From Spirogloea muscicola (Eukaryota > Streptophyta > Zygnematophyceae > Spirogloeales > Spirogloeaceae): a stretch of 15,287 nt of DNA. Shown piece after piece: positions 1 to 11,900 of the stretch. Every line of letters begins with the position of its first letter. Within the stretch, counting starts at the first letter, position 1. Location: contig WELB01000038.1 of the NCBI GenBank assembly GCA_009602725.1, forward strand, positions 280,062-295,348, in the 5' to 3' direction. The translations under genes were made by a program, and so were the position numbers. The notes under the pieces were generated by a model. That model was not told the origin of the DNA and searched no databases. It saw only the letters and a list, made by a program, of their open reading frames with translations.

Positions 1-3000
1 GGCGGCCACGGCAGCGCCGCCGCGCTCGCCGCCGCCGCGCTGCGCGCCCTCGCCGCCTGGATCCCCGTCCTCGCCTCCAGGTGGGGCCCCCGGCCTATTC
101 CCGCTCCTGCCGCTGCGAGCGAGGCGCCTCTGCCACGCCGCCGCAGAGGGGGCCGCCAGTCGCTGGCTAACGGCAGTAGCTGGCAATGAGGGCTCTGCCA
201 ACGCCGGGCTGCTCGCTGCGAGCGCCGGCCATGGATGAAGCAGCGCTGCCGAAAGCCAAAGCTTCCTCAGGGCGTTGCCACGAATCGAACAGCGCCGCTT
301 CCGTCAGTAGGCTTGCATCTTCGTTGCCCGTCCACAGTGGGGTTTTGAGTCTTGGCAGGCGGCGTGGTGGTTTCCGGCAGCTCTTAACTGCTGATCGCCA
401 TCTTCCGCTGCTGCTGCTGCCGCTGTGATGGCGCTGGCAGCGCCGCCCTGCTCCTCTTCACCTCCTTCATGGCGCTGCGCTTCCCGGCGCCGCCGCCGCC
501 GCGCTCGGTGGCCTACTCCGACCTCGTGGCGGCCCTGGACGCGCGCGGCGGCGGCGGCCGCCACGGCGTGGCCGTCACCGCCGCCAAGTTCGAGGAGGGC
601 TCCAACCTCGTGTACTTCAACGCCGAGCTGCGCCCGGGGCAGCCGCCGGCGAGCGCCGCCGAAGCACCCGCCGCTATCGCCGCGCTGCTGCGGCGGGCTG
701 CCGAGCAGGCCGAGGCTGCTCCGGCAGCCTTGCCCAAGAGGTGAGCAGGCCGAGGTTGCGTCCTCTCACCAGGCTGCCGCGCCAGGAAGGCTCGCAGCGT
801 TGCCACAGCAGTGCCCGTTCTCCAGCGTTCGCTCACACTCGATGAAGCTGACGACCTTCCACCGGCACCTGGCCTGAGCACGGCAGGCCCAGCCCCAAGT
901 GGCAGTTTGACACGCGCACGGTCCGTGGCGACGAGGGCAACCTGCTCGCACTCATGCGCCAAGGCAAGATCACTGATCTTGCTCCAGTCTCGGTCTCTGA
1001 GCCGGCATGCATGCCAGCTCCAGCACGTGAAAGGCGGTCGCCGCCCGTGCCGTGCCTCCCTTCACAGCCTACCCGTCCTTCTATTCCTTTCCTGACCGTA
1101 GGAAACCTAAACCCTAGATTGACTGAAGTAAAGCTCTTAAATAGGTAACCTTCCTACTAGCATGTTGTTGTTCTCCAGCTTTTGTTGACCAGAGAATTGA
1201 TATACTCTCATCCTCCAACCTCGTTAACTTGCCCAGAATATCCAGGCAGAGGCCCTGAGCACTGGACTCCGAGCAAAAGAGTCTAAAGGCCAAGCCTGAG
1301 CTGCAGGCAGCAGGCTAGTATTGTCCATATCTCTGGTGGCCTGCTCCGCAGGTAGTGCAGAGCCTGATGCTTCAACTGCTGATTGCTGTTGCTCTCTCGC
1401 TGTGGGCTCCGCCAAGCAGAGGGTGTGCGCTACAGCTCAGCGCCGCAGCCGGTGAGCGCAGCGCTGCAGCGCGCCATGGGCTCCGTCGCGCTCGTCTGGG
1501 TCCCGCTCCTGCCTTTGTTCTACTTCATGTACCGCCAGGTGAGCAAAGCCATGGCACAGCATGGCCCGTGCATGCGATGCTAGCCCATCCTCGGCCCTCA
1601 GCATGCTTGGATATCATCACAACCTTCAGCCCCGTCTTCCTTGCTCTGCCATGTGGCAGGTCAGCGGGCGTGTGTCTGCGCGGAAGCAGAAGAAGCAGGC
1701 GAGCAAGGGCGTGAGCTTTGCGGATGTTGCAGGCGTTGATACTGCCAAGGCTGAACTCAGTGAGGTAGGTCCTGGAAACCACAGCTCGTTGAATGCTTGG
1801 ATTGTCTTTCAGATTACATAAACAACCCTCAATTCATAAGCGCTGAAGTTGTACTGCAGTTGTGGAGAAAATAATATCTTGAAGTTTGCTGCGGCGTTGC
1901 AGCTAGTACAGTGTCTTAGGGGCGCCCCCAAGTACAAGGGTCTGAGCGCGAAGCTGCCGCGGGGCGTGCTCCTGGTGGGCCCTCCTGGCACGGGCAAGAC
2001 CATGCTGGCGAGGGCTGTAGCCAGTGAGGCCGGCGTCCCATTCTTTGCAGCGTCAGCTAGCGAGTTTGTGGAGCTCTTTGTGGGGCGGGGCGCTGCGCGG
2101 GTCCGCGAGCTCTTTGCCATGGCCCGCAAGCGGACGCCATCCATCGTCTTCATCGACGAGCTTGACGCCGTGGGAGGGAAGAGGGGCCTCAGCTTCAATG
2201 ATGAGCGCGACCAGACCCTCAATCAGGCAAAGTTCCACATCTTCACCCTGGGAGTGGATTGTGGCCGTCCATTACTGAGTGCAACCGTCTCCTCATTGCA
2301 ATAGTTCTGTGATGCATGGAGCTGCTGCAAGCGCAGTGTGCATCACCAATTGAGCCGGCTTCTCCTCGTCTTGCGCACAGCTTCTCACGGAGATGGACGG
2401 CTTTGAGGGCGACTCGGGCGTCCTGGTCCTGGCGGCGACGAACCGACCGGAGGCGCTGGATCCTGCGCTGATCAGGCCTGGGAGGCTCTCGCGGAGGGTG
2501 CTGGTGCCCGTTCCAGACCAGCGGGGCCGCGAGCAGATCCTGGCCGTCCACGCCCGGGGGCTACCAGTCCAAGGCGACTCTGCAGCACTCTGCCGGTGGG
2601 GACCCAGTGAAGCAGAGTCTTATCGACCCTTTGATCAGTCACACATTCATATAAGTAGTGATTAGTCAACATCAAATGTGACCTTGCCATACGATTGTTG
2701 CCTATTTAGTTGTCAGTGCATGCCCCTGGCGCCACTTCGCACAGTGTGCTCCTTTATATTTGACGGCTTTGTAAATGCCACTGGGGTGGGCTGCATGCGC
2801 AGAATGGTGGCGAGTGTCACCCCCGGTTTCACAGGGGCTGACCTCGCCAACGTGGTCAACGAGGCAGCGCTGCTTGCAGCTCGGAAGGGTACTGCTTGAC
2901 TTTGACACTTGCACCTTCTTAGCCCTTTCTTTGTCAGTAGAAGTGAGCTGCAAATACAAAGACAGTCTTTGCACTTAGCCCCCTCTTGATACAATCTTCG

Positions 3001-3326
3001 ATCTTCGTCTCCCACTTCCTTGTGGTCGCAACAATGGAGTGCAGCTCATTTCTCTTGCTGTAAGTTGTCATCTTCCTGTGAGGTTTCGCCCCATCCCTGA
3101 CCCGCTGGTTCTGCCTGTTTGTTGATGACCTCGACCAGAAAGGGCGGCTGTGCAGCTGGAGGACTTCTTGGAGGCCGTGCGTCGGTCAAGATTCGGTGTA
3201 GGTGGGCAAGAGGGCTTGGTGCAGGGCCTCTCCCGAGGTCTTGCAGGGTGGCTGGGAGGCCTGACAGGCCAGTCAAGTCCAGAGAGCCCACCGCCAGGCT
3301 ACAGGGCACTGCCAACAAGAAGCTGA
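1..3326 (+). CDS. FTSHI3: FTSHI3-like inactive FtsH, AAA ATPase without protease domain (5' partial)
   Basis: Nine exons fit with consistent phases: 1-80, 441-740, 887-963 (or from 893), 1420-1538, 1660-1764, 1903-2226, 2381-2595, 2803-2888, 3139-3326, giving 497 visible residues and a TGA stop. Two hydrophobic segments (about 20-36 and 167-190) flank a small FtsH-type N-terminal domain that includes [11 protein letters not shown]. The AAA domain has Walker A GPPGTGKT (253-260), pore motif FVG (286-288), Walker B IVFIDE (308-313), [10 protein letters not shown] and the second region of homology [16 protein letters not shown]. The lid helix [20 protein letters not shown] is followed by about 65 residues and a stop. 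No HEXXH peptidase domain follows, as in plant FTSHI3, a chloroplast-envelope pseudo-protease; GRGAAR and GGKRG also recall that group. Known for the family: inactive FtsHi proteins take part in plastid protein import and biogenesis. Inferred: plastid membrane location. The transit peptide lies upstream of the window. The FtsH-like call is firm, the FTSHI3 subgroup likely. Confidence 0.85.
964..1419 (+). other. GC-AG intron of the FTSHI3-like gene
   Basis: The only junction here that keeps the frame and the family pattern joins CGCCAAG at 963 to AGGGTGTGCGC at 1420, giving [13 protein letters not shown]. The donor is then GCAAGA instead of GT. No GT donor nearby gives the required phase 1. 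Confidence 0.7.
2227..2380 (+). other. GC-AG intron inside the AAA domain
   Basis: The nearly invariant FtsH string [12 protein letters not shown] is split between 2226 and 2381. The donor after AATCAG is GCAAAG and the acceptor is GCGCACAG. The nearest GT (2232) would add AK and break the phase. Confidence 0.8.
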
Positions 3327-3743
3327 GGTGACCTGCACAAAGCAATTCACAGCCTGATGCCATCCATTAATCTGGACTGCTTATTGCTTTGCCTTGTAAA
3401 TTGATTCTTGAAGCCTTGATACTCTTTCTCATTGTGCCTACTTTTTGTCTGGCACATCCATTTTTTAGTCCCTTAGTTCGACCATGTTAATGACCACTGT
3501 AATCAATCATCCAGCCCTGTATCACGTCAGCCAAGGCGATCAAGTTCTGCTTGGCCTGCTTGGGGGGATGACTTACTTGTTGTGCATCTCAGATGACCAC
3601 TGTGGTAATGATTGTCATATCTCAGTGTTGCTCAGCTAAAGCTTGTACTAAGATCATAGTGGTCAGCAGTAATTTAGTGGTGCTATGAAGTGGGGGCTGT
3701 GAAGTGGACAACTTGCACCCTTGCACGTGTTAAGTGAAGGCTA
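3327..3743. other. Convergent intergenic gap (FTSHI3-like / pantothenate kinase)
   Basis: This holds the 3' ends of two convergent genes. TGTAA, the usual chlorophyte poly(A) signal, lies at 3395-3399 on the + strand, about 70 bases after the FTSHI3-like stop. No equivalent is evident for the minus-strand gene. GACCACTGT occurs twice (about 3490 and 3595), the second within the short palindrome ACCACTGTGGT. No gene seen. Confidence 0.5.
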
Positions 3744-6700
3744 TCAGCAATCGCTTTGACAAGGCCCTTGATTAACTTTCTCTGACGCATTATCAGCAAG
3801 CGCAGAACCATCAAGGACGCCCAGTAGGGCCCCCACTGCTCCAGCATGGGCTTCGTGCCTCATGAAGACAGCCTGTAGAGATAAAGTGGGATCGCTTACA
3901 TAGCTTGGAAAATATGATCCTCGTGGTCACTGCCGTTCAGTAGAAGCACAGCCAGTAGGCGCAGAGCTACTGAATGTTGGAAAATGTGCACTCTTAAGTC
4001 GTGTTTAGCTTACATCAGCAGCTTCAAAGGTGCAAGATGCACAAGATGGTGGCGGTACCTTCATGCTGCCCTTAGACCAGAATTCAACGGCCACAGCCAG
4101 CAGCATCATTGCCAACTGCACCAACACAACAACTCAATGTCAAGTAGCAACTCGGTTACTGTCAAAATTCCGCACAACCGTCATGTCAATGGCAATCTTG
4201 TGGTCTAGTGCTAGCACCAGAGTGGCTGCTGCAGCAAGCTCATGGTGAGCTTGAGAGGCGCATGCTAGCGTGACGCAATTGACGAAAATCCTCAGTAGCT
4301 TCAGTAGCTCTGGCAGAGCTGGATGCTACCTTATTGCTGTAAAGGAAACTCCCAGCAAACAGGATTATTCTCACTCCTGCAGACTTGGCGTGAAGCATTG
4401 CTATACTGCCAATGTTGTTTGTGACCATTAAAAGCGCGGCTTTTGCCAGGTGGCATGCCTCGCTCATCGCACCGTTCGTCCCATTCTTTCCTTTTGGCTG
4501 CACAAGCTGCTTAGCACAAGACAATATCTTGTCACACATGGACCACAGTACATGGAAATACACAAATGGCGCTACTTTCACCCTTTCTAGTAGATGAGCT
4601 GGTCGCTTATCTTGCCAGGCTGTTTGATCGCAAGCAATCTAAAGACTAGTCTGTGCTGCGTGTAGTCATTTACTGATACTCATGTTTTATAGACTGAGTG
4701 TGCCTACCCAGCTTGACTGGCAAGGCTATGCCTGACGAAGTCTGGAAACCAGTGCTGTTCCCGAGACAAGACTTGCATGACAACTTCAAAGTGTAGAAGC
4801 CAACTCCACAAGGTGAGTACCTTGCCAAACGAGCTTGCCACTGTAGTTGCTGCAAGCCCCATCTCAGGATAATCACCACCTACTTGAACGCGTGAAACAT
4901 TCGGTCAAGCAGGTGCCATAGGTGCTATTGAAGCACCAACTTGAGCACCTTCTCACCCAGTCGCGTCTGCATACATTTCTCAACATGCTCATATGCAGCA
5001 TGCATTATAATCCGAATAACATCTACAACACAAGCAGCGACCAAACATGACCGGTTCCCAAATTTCTGCTGGGTCGTATCACACCATATATGTCGCCAAC
5101 TAGCATGTCAATCTGTGTGGAGTCCCCGTGGCTTGCCAAGTCAATGGCCTCGTCAAAACTGATAGAAAAGCCACCTCTGGCATGTCAGATAATGCTGAGC
5201 TTATGAGCAAATTATGAGCGAGCAAAGACCACCACATCACATAGAACAATTTTCAGGTGTAAAGTGGCACCTGCTGCACCCAGTCAGCGCCAACGTCAAC
5301 CCCAGAAATGTACTGCGAAATGGACAATGATACCTGTATTGGTCAATACATGTTCCAGACTACATGTCTTGAAGCTTCAGCCCTTGAGTTGCAAGTGCAT
5401 TCTAGGACTTGAAAATATTTGTAAGTAGTGCTCTAAACTTGAAGCTGAAGTGCATTTTGGGCTGAAAGCCAGCTGCAAAGTGGGCATTATCTGTACCTGC
5501 CACCAAGGCTGGTACCGCCCACTCTCTCAAATTGGTTAGCAGAGTCCACCCGCAAGATGCTCACACCTGATCCTATGTTGACCTGCAATCAACGTGCCTG
5601 TTGGTCCATATTGCAATTCAACCTCGGCTGGCGAGCCCTTTGCTCTACAACAGGTTGCTCGAGCTCTAGGATGAGGAAGATAGGTGATCCAGATCCCTAA
5701 GTTGCGAGGGCTTATCAATATCGGGACATAGCATATCCTGTCATTGCAGAGATTATACACGCGTGTTTTGAGGCCTGAATACGGGAAACGTAAGAGGGGC
5801 GAGTGTATCACATAGTCAGCCAGAGGCCAGCACATACCACGAGGTAAGGATAAGCATTGTCCTGGCCAAAGAGCTTATTGTCACCGACCACGCCGCCCAG
5901 GGTCCTCGGCCTCGGCCTGCGCTCTGTCTTTGTCCCGCTCTCCATGGCAGGGCCACTGTCACTGACGGGCTCTTCTTTGCAGCCACGTCGGTGGTCTTCG
6001 TCTTCATCGCTGCTAGTCTCGGACGATGAGTCCAGTGGCCGCTGGTGCACGCCTCCTCTATAAGTACCTGTTTAAATACCTCCATGTTTTTCAGTGTGAA
6101 CAATGGCTTGAGGCTGTTGCCGAACGCTTCATGTTGAGTTGAACTGTTATGCACACAACCTCCTGCCTCCAACCAGGGGCCAGCTCTTGAAGCTGGACAT
6201 TGACCATACCAGTTGTGCACTGCAATGTCATGGGTATGCACCAGGATGTAAGCTTACCTTGAGGATACTCGAAGCAGTCATCAACAGCATGCCTTGCCAG
6301 GAAGTCCACACCTCGCACAAGACTGACCAGGCAGAGCACACCACTGGTGTTGACGTCAACAAGTCCTTGCATTCCTTACACTATGGTGCTCAGAGTAGAG
6401 TAAGGCTGCTCAGAGTGTGCTGCAAGACTCCAGAGATCTGAGTCTAAACCATCTGGTCTAACACCTAATTTTGTTGAGGTATCCAGCAACTGTGTGTAAG
6501 GAGACTGCATTCACCTAGAAAGCTCATCTGCCTTTTGCAGCTTGAGGCCGGCTACCTCCAAGAACTTTGGGCCGTACTTGCGAGCCCCTCCACTGCTCAG
6601 GCCAATCGTGGACAATGACGTGCACGACTTTGTGAGACCACCAAGGTTGTGCAGACAAACAAGGCTGATAGGTATTAGATGGTTACTGACGTTTGCCAGC

Positions 6701-7404
6701 TGGGGTGGGGGATTGTGCAATTGTACTGTCTTGACAAGTCAGTCAGCTGGTGGCAATTGGCTCAGGCCCCTCACCCAGTGGCGCCGATGATGTGGTGATC
6801 AGCCACCAGCGAGTGCTCCTTGGACACCTCGAGGAACTCCTCGATTCTCCACGTCTCTGCAGCATCAGACGACGAGCCAAGCGATCGGCAACGTCGTCGG
6901 CAGGGCTGAGATAGCCGACCGAGAGCCCCGAGCCCGTCCCACTACATCTGCTAGCAGGTCCTGCCAGGCTCAAGTGGTAATAGTGTTGACGACTGCAAAT
7001 GTACAAACGGCTTGCTCACCGAAGCGCTTGAAGTGCAGAGTGCCGCGGCCGAGCAAGCGCACCGGCGCGTGGCTGGGCATCCAGAGCTTCCGGACGCCGC
7101 CGCCGCCGCCGCCGCCCCTGCCGGACGTGGATGGCATCTCCGCGCAGCCGCCGGCGGCCTCATCGTCCAGGACGGCGGCTCTGCGCAGCCGAGGCTCCTC
7201 GGCGGCGGCAGCAGAGGTCGCGGCGGCAGCGGGAGGAGAGCCGGCGCCCTCAGGCTCCAGGTAGACGAGCTTGCAGAGCGTGCCGCCAATGTCGAGGCCG
7301 AAGCGCGCCGCCGGCGTGGCGCCCTCCCACGCCGCGGGGTCGACGGCGTCGCCCCGGCAGCCGCCGTCGCCGAGGCCCTCCCTGGCGGCCGNCGCCGACA
7401 GCAT
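3744..7404 (-). CDS. PANK: Pantothenate kinase, eukaryotic type II (complete, 12 exons)
   Basis: It phosphorylates pantothenate with ATP, the first and regulated step of coenzyme A synthesis. Minus-strand exons: 7404-7020, 6856-6775, 6592-6515, 6322-6258, 6067-5838, 5582-5497, 5312-5271, 5158-5085, 4879-4821, 4506-4330, 4115-4059, 3872-3744; all phases agree and total 487 residues plus TGA. Motifs in order: LDIGGTLCKLVYLEPEG (37-53), IIGATGGGARKYG, DELSSLVRGVDFL, AYPYLVVNIGSGVSI (275-289), GGTSLGGSTFLGL, SFDEAIDLASHGD, DMLVGDIYGGDYPEMGL, TTVASSFGK, TNNIGSIAMLHA, RIILFAGSFL, AVEFWSKG, AVFMRHEAHAGAVGALLG. The ATG is the first in frame after an upstream TAG. Oddities: Gly run at 97-103, acidic insert from about 205 to 270, one N in codon 5 (7392), very GC-rich exon 1. 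The start of exon 5 is the least certain junction (two alternative phase-1 acceptors near 5998). No clear transit peptide, so cytosolic location is inferred. Confidence 0.93.
7096..7116 (-). repeat. (GGC)n poly-glycine run in PANK exon 1
   Basis: A pure triplet run codes for Gly 97-103 between the substrate-binding start of the kinase and KLWMPSHAP. It is a low-complexity linker and probably varies in length between strains. Confidence 0.8.
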
Positions 7405-7440
7405 GCTCGGTTGCTCGGGGCCTGGACACGCCGCGCTTGA

Positions 7441-7441
<1 letters not shown>

Positions 7442-7476
<35 letters not shown>
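7442..7476. repeat. (CGC)n microsatellite upstream of PANK
   Basis: A nearly pure run of eleven or more CGC triplets sits 38-72 bases 5' of the PANK start codon, probably in its 5' UTR. Confidence 0.85.
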
Positions 7477-7681
7477 ACGCCGCGGGCCTTGACAGAGGTG
7501 GCGTGCTCGGCAGCGGGATGGACAGTGACAGGAGATGGACAGGCGACAGTGGACCTAATACATCTCACTTAATTCGGTCAATCATTAAGCATAAGCGCAT
7601 CGAGTCGGCAACCCATCACGCGGCCGCTGAAGAAGCTAGCTACCGTCTCGAAAAGGCACAAGCCGTACGTCACAGATCGAG

Positions 7682-7713
7682 GATCACCTATAGTGTGATC
7701 AGTTAGTGCTAAC
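7682..7713. promoter_or_regulatory. Two adjacent inverted repeats
   Basis: GATCAC (7682-7687) pairs with GTGATC (7695-7700) around a 7-base loop. Directly after, GTTAG (7702-7706) pairs with CTAAC (7709-7713). Both are exact. They could be a cruciform or dimeric protein-binding site in the divergent promoter; the function is unknown. Confidence 0.5.
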
Positions 7714-7787
7714 AGTCTCCCTTTCCCGCTGTCGCTTTTCTGCCGGGCCAAAGGAGCTCAGGTTCGCAGCAGCCCCCTCGGCGGCAG

Positions 7788-7797
7788 GACACGTGTC
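7788..7797. promoter_or_regulatory. G-box palindrome GACACGTGTC
   Basis: An exact 10-base palindrome with CACGTG core, about 385 bases 5' of the PANK start codon and 570 bases 5' of the plus-strand gene. Binding by bZIP or bHLH factors is inferred from the motif only. Confidence 0.5.
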
Positions 7798-7820
7798 GAC
7801 ACGGCGGGCTACGTCACGAC

Positions 7821-7826
7821 CACGTG
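7821..7826. promoter_or_regulatory. Second G-box CACGTG
   Basis: CACGTG within ACCACGTGAC, preceded at 7811-7816 by ACGTCA, so that two ACGT cores lie within 15 bases and 30 bases from the first G-box. Clustered ACGT elements are typical of bZIP-regulated plant promoters. Confidence 0.5.
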
Positions 7827-7933
7827 ACGGCGGGCAGCCCGCCAATCCGAAGCGATCGTCGGACTTGGGAAACAAGTTGACCACTGTCGCAGGCTCCAGC
7901 TAACTTAACCGGCACGGTTAATTAAGCATACGC

Positions 7934-7941
7934 TGACGTCA
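7934..7941. promoter_or_regulatory. TGACGTCA palindrome (CRE/TGA-type)
   Basis: An exact 8-base palindrome of the type bound by CREB/TGA-class bZIP proteins. It lies 425 bases upstream of the plus-strand start codon. Confidence 0.45.
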
Positions 7942-8365
7942 TTGCTTATCACCACGAAAGACCGGGACTCTGGCGGCTTTAGGAGCCTTCCTGGTAGAGC
8001 GTCCCGCCCGTATTCCTGCACGTTACAGAAGGGAAGCGGCTGCTGATATGAAAGAATCAACAAAAGGGAGCTACCTTTGAGGAGCCAGCCAGACGTTTTC
8101 GACACAATGCTGGACACGAGTTCAGGATTTGAGAGGACGCCCACGTAGAGAGAAGGTGTGCGGTGCGCATGAAATCAAAATCGGAATCAAGCCATTACAT
8201 TGTGCAGGCAAATGCTAGTGCAAAGAATGGGCAACATGCAGGGACGCCCTTTGCTTAGGGGGGCCGAGGCAACAGTGCGTGGCAGACTTTCGTACCACGA
8301 CTAAGCACTTTGTATTCGACAGGCTAACTTGAGGACTAGGGAGTAGCGCCTGCTGGGATGTCGTG

Positions 8366-8951
8366 ATGGCTGATCACTTCCTAATTGTGGTCTTTCTGCA
8401 ACTTGCCAGTCGTTGCTCATGTGAGTACTTACTGATGCAATTGACTTGTTCAAGTACCAGATTAAGCAGGTGGTTTGAGAGCCTCCTCAGAGTGTGCAGA
8501 CTGCCCAAGCAGTTTCCACAGCCACGCCCCTCCATTTGTAATGTGCTTTTGCAACATCGCTTTCTCAACAACACCATGGAGTTGGCAATGAGGACAAGAA
8601 CTTCCCTCCCAGCTTTACTCTCGGCTTCTCCACACTGCCATGCTCCACAACTGTACTATCTCTCACAGCCAGCTCTTCAGGAGAGGTGCAGTGCAATGTC
8701 TACAAGGACGATTGGAAGTACATGCCCATTCTGTTGATACAGGTTTCTGGTGCTGGATAACACGTTAACTGCAGTAAGCTACCGAGGTCTGCAAGACCAC
8801 TTGATACACTGTCATCAACAAGCAAGCATCAGCATTGTGCGAAGCGGGCCATGTTTGGTTTGGAACTCTCCCAGTCACGACCCTCATTTTCGCTGCTGCC
8901 ATCATCTTGCATAGATCTCAACCACGGAATAGAAAAAGAGAAACAGTGTGA
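8366..8951 (+). CDS. Small predicted type I membrane protein, unknown family
   Basis: I do not recognise this protein. Exon 1 (8366-8420) starts with ATG and codes a signal-peptide-like MADHFLIVVFLQLASRCS, then a good donor GTGAGT. The main exon ends at 8749 and contains NFPPSFTLGFSTLPC and VQCNVYKDDWKYMPILLIQ; donor GTGCTG. The last exon (8833-8951) codes GHVWFGTLPVTTLIFAAAII, a membrane span, then a strongly basic tail ending RNRKRETV and TGA. Joining 8420 to 8582 keeps phase with an intron of 160 bases and gives 113 residues. An alternative adds an exon 8470-8537 (with ECADCPSSFHSHAPPF) joined to 8593 and gives 132 residues, but needs introns of about 50 bases. Inferred topology: cleaved signal, roughly 60-residue luminal domain, one span, short cytosolic tail. 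It is divergent from PANK and convergent with TPI, its stop lying 70 bases from the TPI stop. The last two exons are better supported than the start. Confidence 0.5.
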
Positions 8952-9020
8952 TAGATCGAGTCTGTAGCGGCCTCTCTGAAGAGGAGCTTCTTTCCAGTTT
9001 CGTTGCGGTCCTCCTCCACT

Positions 9021-11335
<2,315 letters not shown>

Positions 11336-11360
11336 GGCGGCGGCGGCGGCGGCGGCGGCG
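11336..11360 (-). repeat. (GCC)n run in TPI 5' leader
   Basis: Eight GCC triplets directly precede the TPI start codon (the minus strand reads GCC GCC ATGG). This gives a Kozak-like context. It is open in frame with the gene, but no upstream ATG exists before the TGA at about 11440, so it is read as leader. Confidence 0.75.
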
Positions 11361-11900
11361 CTCGGGCCTGGCTCGTCGGCTGGCGGGGAAGCGATCCGCT
11401 GAGGCAGTGTTGGGATGCTATAAGTGGCCTTCTCTCATTGGGGCTTTGCGAACCGCTCCCCACGCCAGTACAGTAGCCCGTCCGCACGGGCCCACGTTCC
11501 GGCAGCTCGTTGACGCCATTCGGAGGCCGTGCTGGACGGGGCCTGTTGTGGAGCTCCAAATCTGGCGTCATTAATTTCAATCTAGCGTCTCGCTAGGCGT
11601 CTTTGCATGCTATAGAATGCGGCTATCATTGAGTCTACAGCGCTCCCAGGCACTCGCGATACACCAGCGTGCTGGTCGTGCATTAGCCCAGGCTAATGGC
11701 TTCCGTGGTGGTGGTTTGGCGCCTCGTTATAGCTTGTCAAATATGCATATGCTCACTCGGGGATATGAGTGTCCCCCTTAGCCAGCTCATTACCCAGTTA
11801 ACAGGACATTTGTAAGGCTAGAATTGGCCTCGCATTCAATTTCATGCGCACCGCGCGCATTCTCTCCAATCAACTCTACCGACTGATTGGCCATCAGTGG
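11336..11900. promoter_or_regulatory. Upstream region of TPI
   Basis: Presumed promoter and 5' UTR of the minus-strand TPI gene. The sequence holds a perfect palindrome ATATGCATAT at 11741-11750, an inverted repeat CTAGCG-TCT-CGCTAG at 11582-11596, and CTTATAG on the minus strand at 11424-11418, too weak to call a TATA box. No coding exon recognised. Confidence 0.4.

Larger units (their letters stand above)
7405..8365. promoter_or_regulatory. Divergent promoter region, PANK (-) / small membrane protein (+)
   Basis: This is about 960 bases between two divergent start codons. From left to right it has a (CGC)n run at 7442-7476, TACGTCAC at 7666-7673 and 7810-7817, paired inverted repeats at 7682-7713, the palindrome GACACGTGTC at 7788-7797, CACGTG at 7821-7826, CCAAT at 7842-7846 and TGACGTCA at 7934-7941. 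CACGTG and TGACGTCA are classic plant/algal bZIP or bHLH sites. No TATA box is convincing. Between 7950 and 8365 I see no further gene. Confidence 0.5.

Noticed and set aside
4240-4581. Complete 113-codon minus-strand frame read as a separate gene
   Set aside because: Only its middle (4506-4330) is coding, as PANK exon 10 (TNNIGSIAMLHA, FAGSFL). The rest is intron.
4690-4800. Extra PANK exon in the long intron 4820-4507
   Set aside because: The readings there do not match the family, and FGK joins directly in phase to the exon at 4506 with the expected spacing.
6951-7568. 205-codon minus-strand frame with Gly, Arg and Pro runs
   Set aside because: It is a frame shadow of PANK exon 1, which in the correct frame shows the LDIGGTLCK motif.
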